From the NCBI GenBank assembly GCA_035308165.1, contig DATGHC010000002.1, forward strand, positions 62,001 through 126,000: DNA of 64,000 nt, written 5' to 3'. Source of the stretch: DASTCZ01 sp035308165. Its GTDB lineage: Bacteria > Acidobacteriota > Terriglobia > Acidiferrales > UBA7541. The translations under genes were made by a program, and so were the position numbers. A model generated the notes under the pieces. It ran no database searches and had not been told where the DNA came from. It saw only the letters and a program-made list of their open reading frames with translations. Within the stretch, counting starts at the first letter, position 1. Each line of letters begins with the position of its first letter. Of the stretch, positions 42,880-51,005 are shown piece by piece.

Positions 42880-43626
42880 ATGAAATTCGGTGTCGTCGTT
42901 TTTCCCGGCTCCAATTGCGATGATGACTCATACCACGTTATCAACAAAGTTCTGGGCCAGCCCGTCGAATTTATCTGGCATCAGTCGGCCGATTTGGCTG
43001 GGGCGGACGCCATTATCCTGCCGGGGGGATTTGCTTTTGGCGATTACCTGCGCATCGGCGCCATCGCGCGTTTTTCGCCGGTGATGCGCTCGGTTGAAAA
43101 ATTTGCGAAGTCGGGCGGCCTGATTCTCGGCATCTGCAATGGCTTCCAGATCCTTCTCGAAGCCGGCCTTCTTCCCGGAGCGATGCTGCGCAACGCGGGC
43201 CTGCGTTTTCGATGCCTGCCTGTATACATCCGCGTGGAGACTACCGATACTCCCTTTACTTGCGCCGCGAAACTTGGCCAGGTTCTCGAGGCGCCTATCG
43301 CGCACAGCGAGGGCAATTATTTTTGCGACGCCCCGACCTATGCCGATCTGGAGCGCAACAATCAAATCGTTTTCCGCTACACCACACCGGACGGACGCGA
43401 GAACGCCGCCGCAAATCCCAACGGCTCGCTCGCCGCAATCGCAGGAATTTGTAATCGCGAGCGAAATATTATGGGACTCATGCCCCACCCGGAGCGCGCC
43501 TCGGAAATCGAACTCGGCTCCGCCGACGGCCTGGTGATTTTTCAATCGATCGTTCAATGGCTTTCCCGGCGAGGCGAATCCGGCCAACACGAAACAAGAA
43601 CCGAACCAGCCGCATTACGAGTGTGA
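42880..43626 (+). CDS. purQ: Phosphoribosylformylglycinamidine synthase, glutaminase subunit
   Basis: It supplies ammonia from glutamine for the fourth step of purine synthesis. This 248-residue class I glutamine amidotransferase has FGVVVFPGSNCDDDSYHV at the start and the nucleophile Cys in LILGICNGFQILLEAGLL near 85. The His/Glu pair lies in GLMPHPERASEIELG near 200. GCGGAGG is placed well before the ATG. It is the first gene of the purine operon. PurQ normally works with PurL and the small PurS, and no purS is present upstream or between purQ and purL here. Confidence 0.95.
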   Translation: MKFGVVVFPGSNCDDDSYHVINKVLGQPVEFIWHQSADLAGADAIILPGGFAFGDYLRIGAIARFSPVMRSVEKFAKSGGLILGICNGFQILLEAGLLPGAMLRNAGLRFRCLPVYIRVETTDTPFTCAAKLGQVLEAPIAHSEGNYFCDAPTYADLERNNQIVFRYTTPDGRENAAANPNGSLAAIAGICNRERNIMGLMPHPERASEIELGSADGLVIFQSIVQWLSRRGESGQHETRTEPAALRV

Positions 43627-43667
43627 AACGCCCGTTGCAGAGCAATTCATAAGGACTCGTGTTTTTG

Positions 43668-45986
43668 ATGCTCGAAACAGAAATCAAAGTCACTCCGGAA
43701 CTTGCTGCCGAGCACGGCCTCTCCGCCGAAGAATATGCGCGCGTAATCAAGATTCTGGGCCGCGAGCCCAGCATCACCGAGTTGGGGATCTTCAGCGTGA
43801 TGTGGAGCGAGCACTGCTCTTACAAGTCCAGCCGCGTGCATTTGTGCCGGCTGCCCACCAAGGCCCCGCAGGTGATTCAAGGCCCGGGAGAAAATGCGGG
43901 TGTCGTGGATATTGGCGAAGGCCTTTGCGCCGCGTTCAAAATCGAATCGCACAACCATCCCAGCTACGTTGAGCCGTTTCAGGGGGCGGCCACCGGCGTC
44001 GGGGGAATTTTGCGCGACGTGTTCACCATGGGTGCGCGGCCGATTGCGGTGCTCGATGCGCTGCGCTTCGGACCCATCAATGGTGCTTCCGCCGCGGCAG
44101 CTTCGCCGGCCAACATAACCGCGAAGAATCGCCACATCCTCGACGGAGTTGTCGGCGGGATTGCCTTTTACGGAAATTGCTTCGGCGTTCCCACCGTCGG
44201 TGGAGACGTCGCCTTCGCTCCCTGTTACTCGGGCAATCCCCTGGTGAACGCACTGGCGCTGGGCATCGCGCGCCGCGAGGAACTTTTCTTCGCTCGAGCG
44301 CGAGGCACGGGAAATCCGGTCCTTTATGTTGGCGCGAAGACTGGCCGCGACGGCATTCATGGCGCGTCGCTGCTGGCCTCCGCTGAATTCACCGAGCAAT
44401 CGCAGCAAAAACGCCCCAACGTCCAGGTGGGCGATCCATTTCTTGAAAAATTGCTGCTGGAGGCCTGTCTCGAGGCCATGCACACCGGTGCAATCGTGGC
44501 CATCCAGGACATGGGTGCCGCGGGACTCACCAGCACCAGTTGCGAAATGGCTTCGCGTGGCGGAGTGGGCATTGAGCTGAATCTTGATCTCGTGCCGCAG
44601 CGCGAAACCGGCATGACTCCTTACGAAATGATGCTCAGCGAATCGCAAGAGCGGATGTTGCTTGTCGCGCAACGCGGCCGCGAGGGTGAAGTGATCGAAG
44701 TGTTCGCAAAATGGGGGCTGGACGCGGTTGAGGTGGGGCGCGTCACCGCGGACGGTCTGTTGCGCGTCAACTGGCAAGAAGAAACGGCAGCCGAAATTCC
44801 GGCGAAGGCGCTGGCCGAAGAAGCGCCCGTGTACCAGCGCTCGCTCGCTCCGCCATCCTCGGCCCGCGGCAAGGGTCCGCTGTTGCAATTTGCGCCCGAT
44901 GAAACCGACCTGACGGAAAATTTCCTGCGCCTTTTGGCCTGGCCGGCCATCGCTTCCAAGCGCTGGATCTTCGAGCAATACGATTTCATGGTGCGCACCA
45001 ACACGCTCGAAGGCCCGGGCGCGGGCGACGCGGCGGTACTGCGCATCAAGGAAACTTCACGTGCGCTTGCGCTCACCGTGGACGGCAACGGACGCTGGTG
45101 CTGGCTTGCTCCGCGAGAAGGGGCGAGAGCCGCCGTCGCCGAAGCCGCGCGCAATGTTGCCTGCGTGGGCGCGCGGCCGTGGGCGGCCACGAATTGCCTC
45201 AACTTCGGCAATCCCGAGAAACCCGAAGTGATGTGGGAGTTCAGCGAATGCGTGGACGGAATCGCTGAAGCCTGTTCCGCGCTCAACATTCCCATCACCG
45301 GCGGCAACGTCAGTTTTTATAACGACACGCTGGGCCAATCCATTTATCCAACCCCGGTTCTTGGCGTGCTCGGCCTCCTGCAAGACGCTTCACGCGCGCT
45401 GGGCTTGGCCTTCCGCAACGAAGGCGACACCATTTTCTTGCTGGATGGCAGTGCGGAACAATCTTCTGCGGGCCCCGCATCAAGCGCGAATTCGCAACGC
45501 GAGCTCTCTTCTTCGGAATATGCATTCGCGCTTCAGGGCATTGCCGCGGGCGCGCCACCCACGGTAGATCTTGCCGCCGAGCAGCGGCTCATCGAATTGC
45601 TTTTGGCGCTTACGGCGAAAGGATTGCTGCATTCAGCGCACGACGTCAGCGATGGCGGGCTGGCTGTCACCGTGGCGGAAAGTTGCTTCGCATCAAAAGA
45701 TGGTCTCTCGGCGGAAATTATCCTGGCGCAGTCTGACCCCACAGAAAAAGCGGAGATTGCTCTATTCGGCGAGCGCGGCGCGCGCGCCATTGTCTCCTGC
45801 GCACCGGATGCCCTTGCCGCGCTCCGCGAGTCTGCGAGACAATATGGGGTCGGTCTCCAGGCAATTGGGCGCGTCACGCGGAATGCTTTCCGCATCCAAT
45901 GGAATGGACGCACTGTGATTGACTCGCCGTGCGACCGCCTGCGGGATACCTGGGCCGGTTCGCTTAAGAGCTTAATGACCAGCTAA
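43668..45986 (+). CDS. purL: Phosphoribosylformylglycinamidine synthase, synthetase subunit
   Basis: It converts FGAR, ATP and ammonia to FGAM. At about 772 residues it is the short PurL type that needs PurQ and PurS as separate subunits. Family landmarks are LGIFSVMWSEHCSYKSSR near 45, IGEGLCAAFKIESHNHPS near 85, the glycine-rich GAATGVGGILRDVFTMGARP near 108, and GAKTGRDGIHGASLLAS near 220. A second AIRS-like half has LNFGNPEKPEVMWEF near 520 and ITGGNVSFYNDT near 545. ATG 43668 is the family-like start; a GTG at 43659 is also possible, with AAGGA only 3 bases away. It lies 41 bases after purQ. Confidence 0.95.
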   Translation: MLETEIKVTPELAAEHGLSAEEYARVIKILGREPSITELGIFSVMWSEHCSYKSSRVHLCRLPTKAPQVIQGPGENAGVVDIGEGLCAAFKIESHNHPSYVEPFQGAATGVGGILRDVFTMGARPIAVLDALRFGPINGASAAAASPANITAKNRHILDGVVGGIAFYGNCFGVPTVGGDVAFAPCYSGNPLVNALALGIARREELFFARARGTGNPVLYVGAKTGRDGIHGASLLASAEFTEQSQQKRPNVQVGDPFLEKLLLEACLEAMHTGAIVAIQDMGAAGLTSTSCEMASRGGVGIELNLDLVPQRETGMTPYEMMLSESQERMLLVAQRGREGEVIEVFAKWGLDAVEVGRVTADGLLRVNWQEETAAEIPAKALAEEAPVYQRSLAPPSSARGKGPLLQFAPDETDLTENFLRLLAWPAIASKRWIFEQYDFMVRTNTLEGPGAGDAAVLRIKETSRALALTVDGNGRWCWLAPREGARAAVAEAARNVACVGARPWAATNCLNFGNPEKPEVMWEFSECVDGIAEACSALNIPITGGNVSFYNDTLGQSIYPTPVLGVLGLLQDASRALGLAFRNEGDTIFLLDGSAEQSSAGPASSANSQRELSSSEYAFALQGIAAGAPPTVDLAAEQRLIELLLALTAKGLLHSAHDVSDGGLAVTVAESCFASKDGLSAEIILAQSDPTEKAEIALFGERGARAIVSCAPDALAALRESARQYGVGLQAIGRVTRNAFRIQWNGRTVIDSPCDRLRDTWAGSLKSLMTS

Positions 45987-46037
45987 ATTTTTCTGTAGAT
46001 TTCTAGCGTTCAGGGGATACGACTCTTTTCAGGAACC

Positions 46038-46403
46038 ATGTCAATCTTTGCAAAATTCGGCCGTTGGTTTGTCATTACACTTTGGATCGCGGCGGGCGCC
46101 TTCTGCCTTCTGAACACCACAGTTGATGTGGAGCGAGCCATGGAAGTCCACGCCCAGCGCATCATCGTGCTGGCCGACGTGATTTACGCCCTCGCCGGCA
46201 TCGCATTCTTCGGCGCGGCCATCGGCATTGCGCGGCGACTTCATTGGGCTCGTCAACTATCTCTTGGTCTTTGGGCGCTCTTCGGCTATTGGGATTTCAC
46301 TGCCATGGGTGAATTTGCTGATAAGCGCTGGTTCCCTTTACTCGGATTTGCATCTCTGGTGGTCGCATTGTTCTGGCTGATTTCTCCGGCGGCGCTTCGT
46401 TGA
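46038..46403 (+). CDS. Small four-helix membrane protein inside the purine operon
   Basis: This 121-residue protein has four predicted membrane segments: about 10-28 (FVITLWIAAGAFCLL), 45-65 (VLADVIYALAGIAFFGAAIG), 75-90 and 100-118 (LLGFASLVVALFWLIS). There are few charged residues between them. AGGA precedes the ATG, and the TGA overlaps the TTG start of purF by four bases. Translation of the two is therefore coupled. I recognise no family. Its position between purL and purF suggests only cotranscription and does not show a role in purine synthesis. Confidence 0.65.
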   Translation: MSIFAKFGRWFVITLWIAAGAFCLLNTTVDVERAMEVHAQRIIVLADVIYALAGIAFFGAAIGIARRLHWARQLSLGLWALFGYWDFTAMGEFADKRWFPLLGFASLVVALFWLISPAALR

Positions 46404-48019
46404 ACATTGATACGAACGTGAATTCGCAATTCCAATTCGACGACGACCACTTCCACGACCACTGTGGAGTTTTCGGTGTCTTCGGCCATGCCGAAGCGGC
46501 AAAACTCGCCTATCTTGGCCTCTACGCGCTGCAGCATCGCGGACAGGAGGCCGCTGGCATCTGCGCCTCCGACGGCACCGGTCTGCGCCTGGCCCGCGGC
46601 ATGGGTCTGGTCCAGGACATTTTCGATCCCAAGCGCCTCGCTACTCTTCCGGGTGACTCCGCCATCGGCCACACGCGGTATTCCACAGCCGGCGACACCA
46701 CGCTGGTCAACGCACAACCCATTCTAATTGATTGCAGCAAGGGCCAGCTCGCGCTCGGCCACAATGGCAACCTGACCAACGCGGCCGAGTGGCGTCGCAA
46801 ACTCGAACATCGCGGGTCGATTTTTCAGACTACCAGCGATACGGAAGTCATCGTGCACTTGATCGCGCGCAGCACCGGACGCAATCTTTCCGCGTCCATT
46901 GCCGACGCGCTCAACCAGGTGGAGGGCGCGTATTCGCTTTTGCTTCTGACCCGTGACGAACTTTACGCCATACGCGATCCCCGCGGCTTCCGCCCGCTCT
47001 GTCTCGGCCGATTGGGCGAAACCTATATGGTCGCTTCGGAAACCTGCGCGTTCGATTTGCTCGATGCCACTTACATCCGCGAAATCGAACCGGGGGAAAT
47101 GCTGCGCATCTCCCGCTCGGGATTGGAGTCCGTCCGTTTTGCACCGCCCAAGCAGCGTCAGTACTGCATCTTCGAGCACGTTTATTTCGCTCGGCCCGAT
47201 AGCCTGGTTTTTGGTCGCAGCGTGCATCACAGCCGCGAAACGCTGGGCCGCCTCTTGGCGCGGGAGCATCCGGTCCAAGCCGACGTTGTCGTTCCGGTGC
47301 CCGATTCCGGTGTGCCCGCGGCCATCGGCTACGCGCTCGAGTCCGGCATCCCATTCCGCATGGGTCTGATTCGCAACCACTACATCGGCCGTACCTTCAT
47401 CCAACCGGTGCAGGCTATCCGCGATTTCGGAGTGAAGCTCAAACTCAATCCCGTGCGTGGATTGCTCGAGGGCAAGCGCGTCGTCCTGGTGGACGACAGC
47501 ATCGTTCGCGGCACCACCAGCCAAAAGATTGTGCGGCTGGTGCGCGAAGCCGGCGCCTCGGAAGTCCACGTGCGCATCAGTTCGCCGCCCACAATTTCGC
47601 CTTGCTACTACGGGATTGATACGCCGACACATGAGGAACTGATCGCCAGCAACGATTCCAATCGCCGTCCGCGCTTGTCGGGCCCGGCGCCAATTCCTGC
47701 CGGGGTGATTGCGGCTTCCGCGCCTCCGTCCGGCGCAAAGCCAGGCGAAGCCGTTCCCTCAGCGCAAACCATTGAAGAGATTCGACGCTTCCTGGACGCC
47801 GATTCGCTGGGCTATTTGTCGCTCACCAATCTTCGCTCTGCGGTGGAAGATACTGCTGGAAATTTCTGCACCTCCTGCTTCACGGGCGTCTACCCGACCC
47901 CGCCGGTTCAAATCGAAGTGAGGCACAGCGCCTCCCAGGGGAACAGACAGCCGGAGAATTCCGCCGAAAATGAATCTACAACTCATGTGCCCCAGGCAAC
48001 GGTGACGCGTGACACCTAA
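46400..48019 (+). CDS. purF: Amidophosphoribosyltransferase with Pro/Ala-rich insertion
   Basis: It makes 5-phosphoribosylamine from PRPP and glutamine, the first committed purine step. The catalytic Cys lies in HDHCGVFGVFGHAEAAKL after a propeptide of about 21 residues that must be removed. Other landmarks are LQHRGQEAAGICASDG, IGHTRYSTAGDT, and the PRPP loop VVLVDDSIVRGTTSQKIV near 365. A stretch of about 37 residues rich in Pro, Ala and Ser (roughly 47656-47768) is inserted between HEELIAS and IEEIRRFLDADSLGYLS, which are adjacent in standard PurF. The C-terminus has a long polar tail. The start is TTG 46400, overlapping the preceding stop; a GTG at 46418 is the alternative. Confidence 0.93.
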   Translation: MNIDTNVNSQFQFDDDHFHDHCGVFGVFGHAEAAKLAYLGLYALQHRGQEAAGICASDGTGLRLARGMGLVQDIFDPKRLATLPGDSAIGHTRYSTAGDTTLVNAQPILIDCSKGQLALGHNGNLTNAAEWRRKLEHRGSIFQTTSDTEVIVHLIARSTGRNLSASIADALNQVEGAYSLLLLTRDELYAIRDPRGFRPLCLGRLGETYMVASETCAFDLLDATYIREIEPGEMLRISRSGLESVRFAPPKQRQYCIFEHVYFARPDSLVFGRSVHHSRETLGRLLAREHPVQADVVVPVPDSGVPAAIGYALESGIPFRMGLIRNHYIGRTFIQPVQAIRDFGVKLKLNPVRGLLEGKRVVLVDDSIVRGTTSQKIVRLVREAGASEVHVRISSPPTISPCYYGIDTPTHEELIASNDSNRRPRLSGPAPIPAGVIAASAPPSGAKPGEAVPSAQTIEEIRRFLDADSLGYLSLTNLRSAVEDTAGNFCTSCFTGVYPTPPVQIEVRHSASQGNRQPENSAENESTTHVPQATVTRDT

Positions 48020-48737
48020 GGCCCCCGAAACAGAAAGAAACAACGCCCACGAGGAAGAAGCGCAGTTGCCGCTCCGCGAGCGCGCCCGGCGCGAAGTCAT
48101 CGCCTGGGCCTGGATTATTGGAGCCTTCCTAGTCATTTACTCTTCGATCGGCCAGGCGCGGGTCATCCCCTCCGAATCCATGGAAAACACGCTTCTGGTC
48201 GGCGATCACCTGATCATGAGCCGCTTTGGCTATGATGCGGGATTACCGCTCACTCCCTGGCACATTTCGCTGTGGAGAAATCCCCAACGCCAGCAAATAA
48301 TTATTCTTCGCGCCACGTTTGAAGAGGGCCAGCCCGACTTAATCAAACGCGTGATCGGCATGCCCGGGGACACAGTGGAGATTCACGATGGCGCGGTGTG
48401 GATCAACGGCCAGCGCCTGGTGGAACCCTACATAAAAGAGCCCATGGATCCGTATGAACGCCGGGGCCCCTATCATGTCCCGGCCAAAAGTTATTTTGTA
48501 ATGGGGGATAATCGCGCCGATTCCTACGACAGCCGCTATTGGGGATTCGTCCCGCGCCACGATTTGGTGGGCGTGCCGGTGATGATTTATCTTTCCATTG
48601 ACGCGCCCAAAGACCCCGGTCAAGCGCGCACGCAGGCGTGGGAGCCCGGCCACCTGACCGAGCGCTTCGAGGCCTATGCCTCGGTGCTCATCCATCCCGG
48701 CAGCGTCCGCTGGAAACGACTCTTTCATTTTTTCTAG
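48009..48737 (+). CDS. lepB: Signal peptidase I
   Basis: This membrane-bound serine protease of 242 residues removes signal peptides from exported proteins. One membrane segment (about 32-50) leads to the catalytic serine in IPSESMENTLLVGDHL near 57 and the catalytic lysine in LIKRVIGMPGDTVEI near 113. The conserved GDNRADSYDSRYWGFVP (box E) is near 168. Its GTG start at 48009 overlaps the end of purF by 11 bases, so it is coupled to purine genes. That is an odd partnership, as lepB usually sits with rnc or translation genes. The window encodes many exported proteins that would be its clients. Confidence 0.95.
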   Translation: MTPKAPETERNNAHEEEAQLPLRERARREVIAWAWIIGAFLVIYSSIGQARVIPSESMENTLLVGDHLIMSRFGYDAGLPLTPWHISLWRNPQRQQIIILRATFEEGQPDLIKRVIGMPGDTVEIHDGAVWINGQRLVEPYIKEPMDPYERRGPYHVPAKSYFVMGDNRADSYDSRYWGFVPRHDLVGVPVMIYLSIDAPKDPGQARTQAWEPGHLTERFEAYASVLIHPGSVRWKRLFHFF

Positions 48738-48750
48738 GATTCGTTCGTAG

Positions 48751-48771
48751 GGGCGGATCTTTGACCCGCCC
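48751..48771. repeat. GC-rich inverted repeat between lepB and purM
   Basis: GGGCGG and CCGCCC are perfect 6-base arms around a 9-base loop. It lies in the 67-base lepB-purM gap. No T-run follows it, so it may be a processing or stability hairpin or a copy of a dispersed palindrome. Confidence 0.4.
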
Positions 48772-48804
48772 ACTTTAGCAAGAAATCTCCTTGAGGCCAT
48801 CCGC

Positions 48805-49848
48805 ATGAAATACGCCGACGCCGGCGTGAACATCGCTCTCGCTGACCAGGCCAAGCAGAAAATTGCCCGCCTGGCCGCGCGCACGTTCACGCGCGGCGTA
48901 GTCGGCGGCATCGGCGCATTTGGCGCTCTTTTCGCTCTGGACCGCAAGCGCTGGCGCGAACCGCTCCTGGTCTCCAGTGCTGATGGCGTGGGAACCAAAC
49001 TTAAAATTGCTTTTGCCATGGGGGTTCATTCCACGGTCGGCGCCGACCTGGTTCACCATTGCGTGAATGACATCCTCACTCTGGGCGCCGAGCCGCTGTT
49101 TTTTCTGGACTACCTCGCGCTTGGCAAAATGGATCCCGGCATCGTCGAAAAAGTCCTGGAAGGCATCAGCCGGGCCTGCCGCGCCACGGGATGCGCGCTC
49201 ATCGGCGGTGAGACCGCGCAGATGCCCGGCTTCTATCACGAGGGCGAATACGACCTCGCGGGATTTATTGTCGGCGCGGTGGAACGATCGCGCCTGCTGG
49301 GCCCGCAGCGCGTGCGCTCAGGCGATGTTCTGCTCGCGCTGCCTGGCACAGGGCTGCACACCAACGGCTACTCGCTCGCTCGCAAGTTGGTTTTTGAGCA
49401 GGAGGGCTTGAAGCCCGAGACTTATGTCGCAGAAATCCATAACAAAATTGGCGCCGAGCTGTTGCGCCCGCACCGCTGCTACCTCCCGGCGTTGAAAAAT
49501 GCCCTGGCTCACGACGGATGGATTTCCGCGATGGCGCACATCACCGGCGGAGGCATCCCCGGCAATCTCCCGCGCGTTCTCCCTCGCGGTGTGCGCGCTG
49601 AAATTGATCTCGGCTCCTGGCCCGTGCCGCCGATTTTCAGCTACCTGGCTCGCATCGGCGAGCTCGACCGCCAAGAACTTCTGGACACTTTCAACCTCGG
49701 CGTGGGCATGATAATTATCGCCCCGCAAAAAAATCTGCGCGCCTTGGAAACGGACCTCAAGCGCCGCCGCGAAAAGTTTTTCCGCATCGGCCAAGTGGTG
49801 ACAGGCCTGGGCCAGCGCATCACCTATTCCGGGCAGCTCTCCCTCTAA
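48805..49848 (+). CDS. purM: Phosphoribosylformylglycinamidine cyclo-ligase
   Basis: It closes the imidazole ring (FGAM to AIR) using ATP. This 347-residue AIR synthetase has YADAGVNIALADQAKQKI at the start and LLVSSADGVGTKLKIAF near 52. The metal/substrate block is ADLVHHCVNDILTLGAEPL near 78, GGETAQMPGFY near 133, GDVLLALPGTGLHTNGYSLA near 172 and HITGGGIPGNLPRV near 245. It follows lepB by 67 bases and is probably the last gene of the purine operon. A TTGAGG site lies upstream of the ATG. Confidence 0.96.
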   Translation: MKYADAGVNIALADQAKQKIARLAARTFTRGVVGGIGAFGALFALDRKRWREPLLVSSADGVGTKLKIAFAMGVHSTVGADLVHHCVNDILTLGAEPLFFLDYLALGKMDPGIVEKVLEGISRACRATGCALIGGETAQMPGFYHEGEYDLAGFIVGAVERSRLLGPQRVRSGDVLLALPGTGLHTNGYSLARKLVFEQEGLKPETYVAEIHNKIGAELLRPHRCYLPALKNALAHDGWISAMAHITGGGIPGNLPRVLPRGVRAEIDLGSWPVPPIFSYLARIGELDRQELLDTFNLGVGMIIIAPQKNLRALETDLKRRREKFFRIGQVVTGLGQRITYSGQLSL

Positions 49849-49978
49849 AGGTTTCTGTGTTTTTCTCTGCGCAGACAGACTCCTTACGGTTAGTCTTTAG
49901 TGTTCGCTTTACTTTCGCCTAGACTTCCCTCAGAATATCCATCGTTTCGCTGTTACCTGAGATCCTGGAGCAATCACC

Positions 49979-50887
49979 ATGTCCCCTGAAATCAATCCCA
50001 CTCGCACATTGGCCGGCCAAATTGCGGTGGTGACCGGCGGAGGACGTGGCATTGGCCGCGCCATCGCTCAAGCTTTGGCGGCTGCCGGAGCAGCGGTCGC
50101 AGTGCTCTCCCGCTCCGCGGATGAATTGGATCGAACCGTCGCGCTGATCGAGAGCGCGGGCGGCAAAGCCCAGGCGTACGTCGCGGACATAACGAACGCT
50201 CCCGCCGTGCGGAATTCATTTTCAGAAATTCGCAGTACGCTGGGCGCGATAGATCTTCTCGTCAACGACGCCGGTGCCATCGGCCCCCTCGGGCCTTTCT
50301 GGGAAAACGATATGGACGCCTGGTGGCGCGCCATGGACGTCAACCTGCGCGGACTCCTGCTGTGCACTCATGCTGTTCTTCCGGAAATGATTTCCCGCCG
50401 CCGCGGCAGAATCATCAATGTTTCCAGCGGCGCGGGCACCGCGCCCATCGCCAATCTGTCGTCTTACGTCGCCGCGAAAACCGCCCTGATCCGCTTCACG
50501 GAAAATTTGGCAGCCGAAACAAAGCCCCGCGGAGTTTCCGTGTTTGCCATCGCTCCGGGCACGGTTCGTACGGCAATGGCGGAATACTCGGCGAATTCTG
50601 AGGAAGGGCAGAAGTGGATCCCGTGGTTCAGGCGTCTGTTCGATGAAGGCATCGCCGTGCCGCCGGAGCGCGCCGCGCAACTTGTGATTGCATTGGCTTC
50701 GGGAATCGCGGACGTACTCACCGGCCGGTTTATCTCCGTCATGGACGACCTGAATCTAATTCTCGAAAACGCCGCCGAAGTCGAGAAAGAATCCCTTTAC
50801 TGCCTGCGCGTACGCAAGCTGGCCGCGGAAAAACCGAATCCCGTCTACGCGAACTTACTCGCGGTCGCCGGCCGCGGCACGTCCTGA
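49979..50887 (+). CDS. SDR family NAD(P)-dependent oxidoreductase
   Basis: This 302-residue short-chain dehydrogenase has the cofactor motif TGGGRGIGRAIAQAL near 20 and VNDAG near 97. The catalytic serine is in INVSSGAGTAP near 150 and the YVAAK Tyr/Lys pair near 163. The C-terminus is about 40 residues longer than usual and ends without the common DGG motif, so it is not a typical 3-oxoacyl-ACP reductase. The substrate is unknown. TGGAG stands 8 bases before the ATG. It is monocistronic, 130 bases after purM. Confidence 0.9.
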   Translation: MSPEINPTRTLAGQIAVVTGGGRGIGRAIAQALAAAGAAVAVLSRSADELDRTVALIESAGGKAQAYVADITNAPAVRNSFSEIRSTLGAIDLLVNDAGAIGPLGPFWENDMDAWWRAMDVNLRGLLLCTHAVLPEMISRRRGRIINVSSGAGTAPIANLSSYVAAKTALIRFTENLAAETKPRGVSVFAIAPGTVRTAMAEYSANSEEGQKWIPWFRRLFDEGIAVPPERAAQLVIALASGIADVLTGRFISVMDDLNLILENAAEVEKESLYCLRVRKLAAEKPNPVYANLLAVAGRGTS

Positions 50888-50928
50888 CGCAACTCTCCCC
50901 GCACCCTTTTTGCGAATTCTCCGCGCAT

Positions 50929-50990
50929 CCTCTGCGACTCTGCAGTGAAGCTCTTGCCTTTGCTTTTCCTTTCTCCACCCTATGCTACGA
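50929..50990 (+). repeat. Intergenic repeat copy 1 (CTCTGCxxCTCTGCAGTGAAGCT type)
   Basis: This copy reads CCTCTGCGACTCTGCAGTGA, then AGCTCTTG and a T/C-rich part ending in TATGCTA. It resembles sequences at 53669-53756 and 55371-55438. Each copy ends close to a TATGCT-like box, and here that box sits just before the ADOP start. Confidence 0.4.
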
Positions 50991-51005
50991 TATTCCCCGC
51001 TGAAG

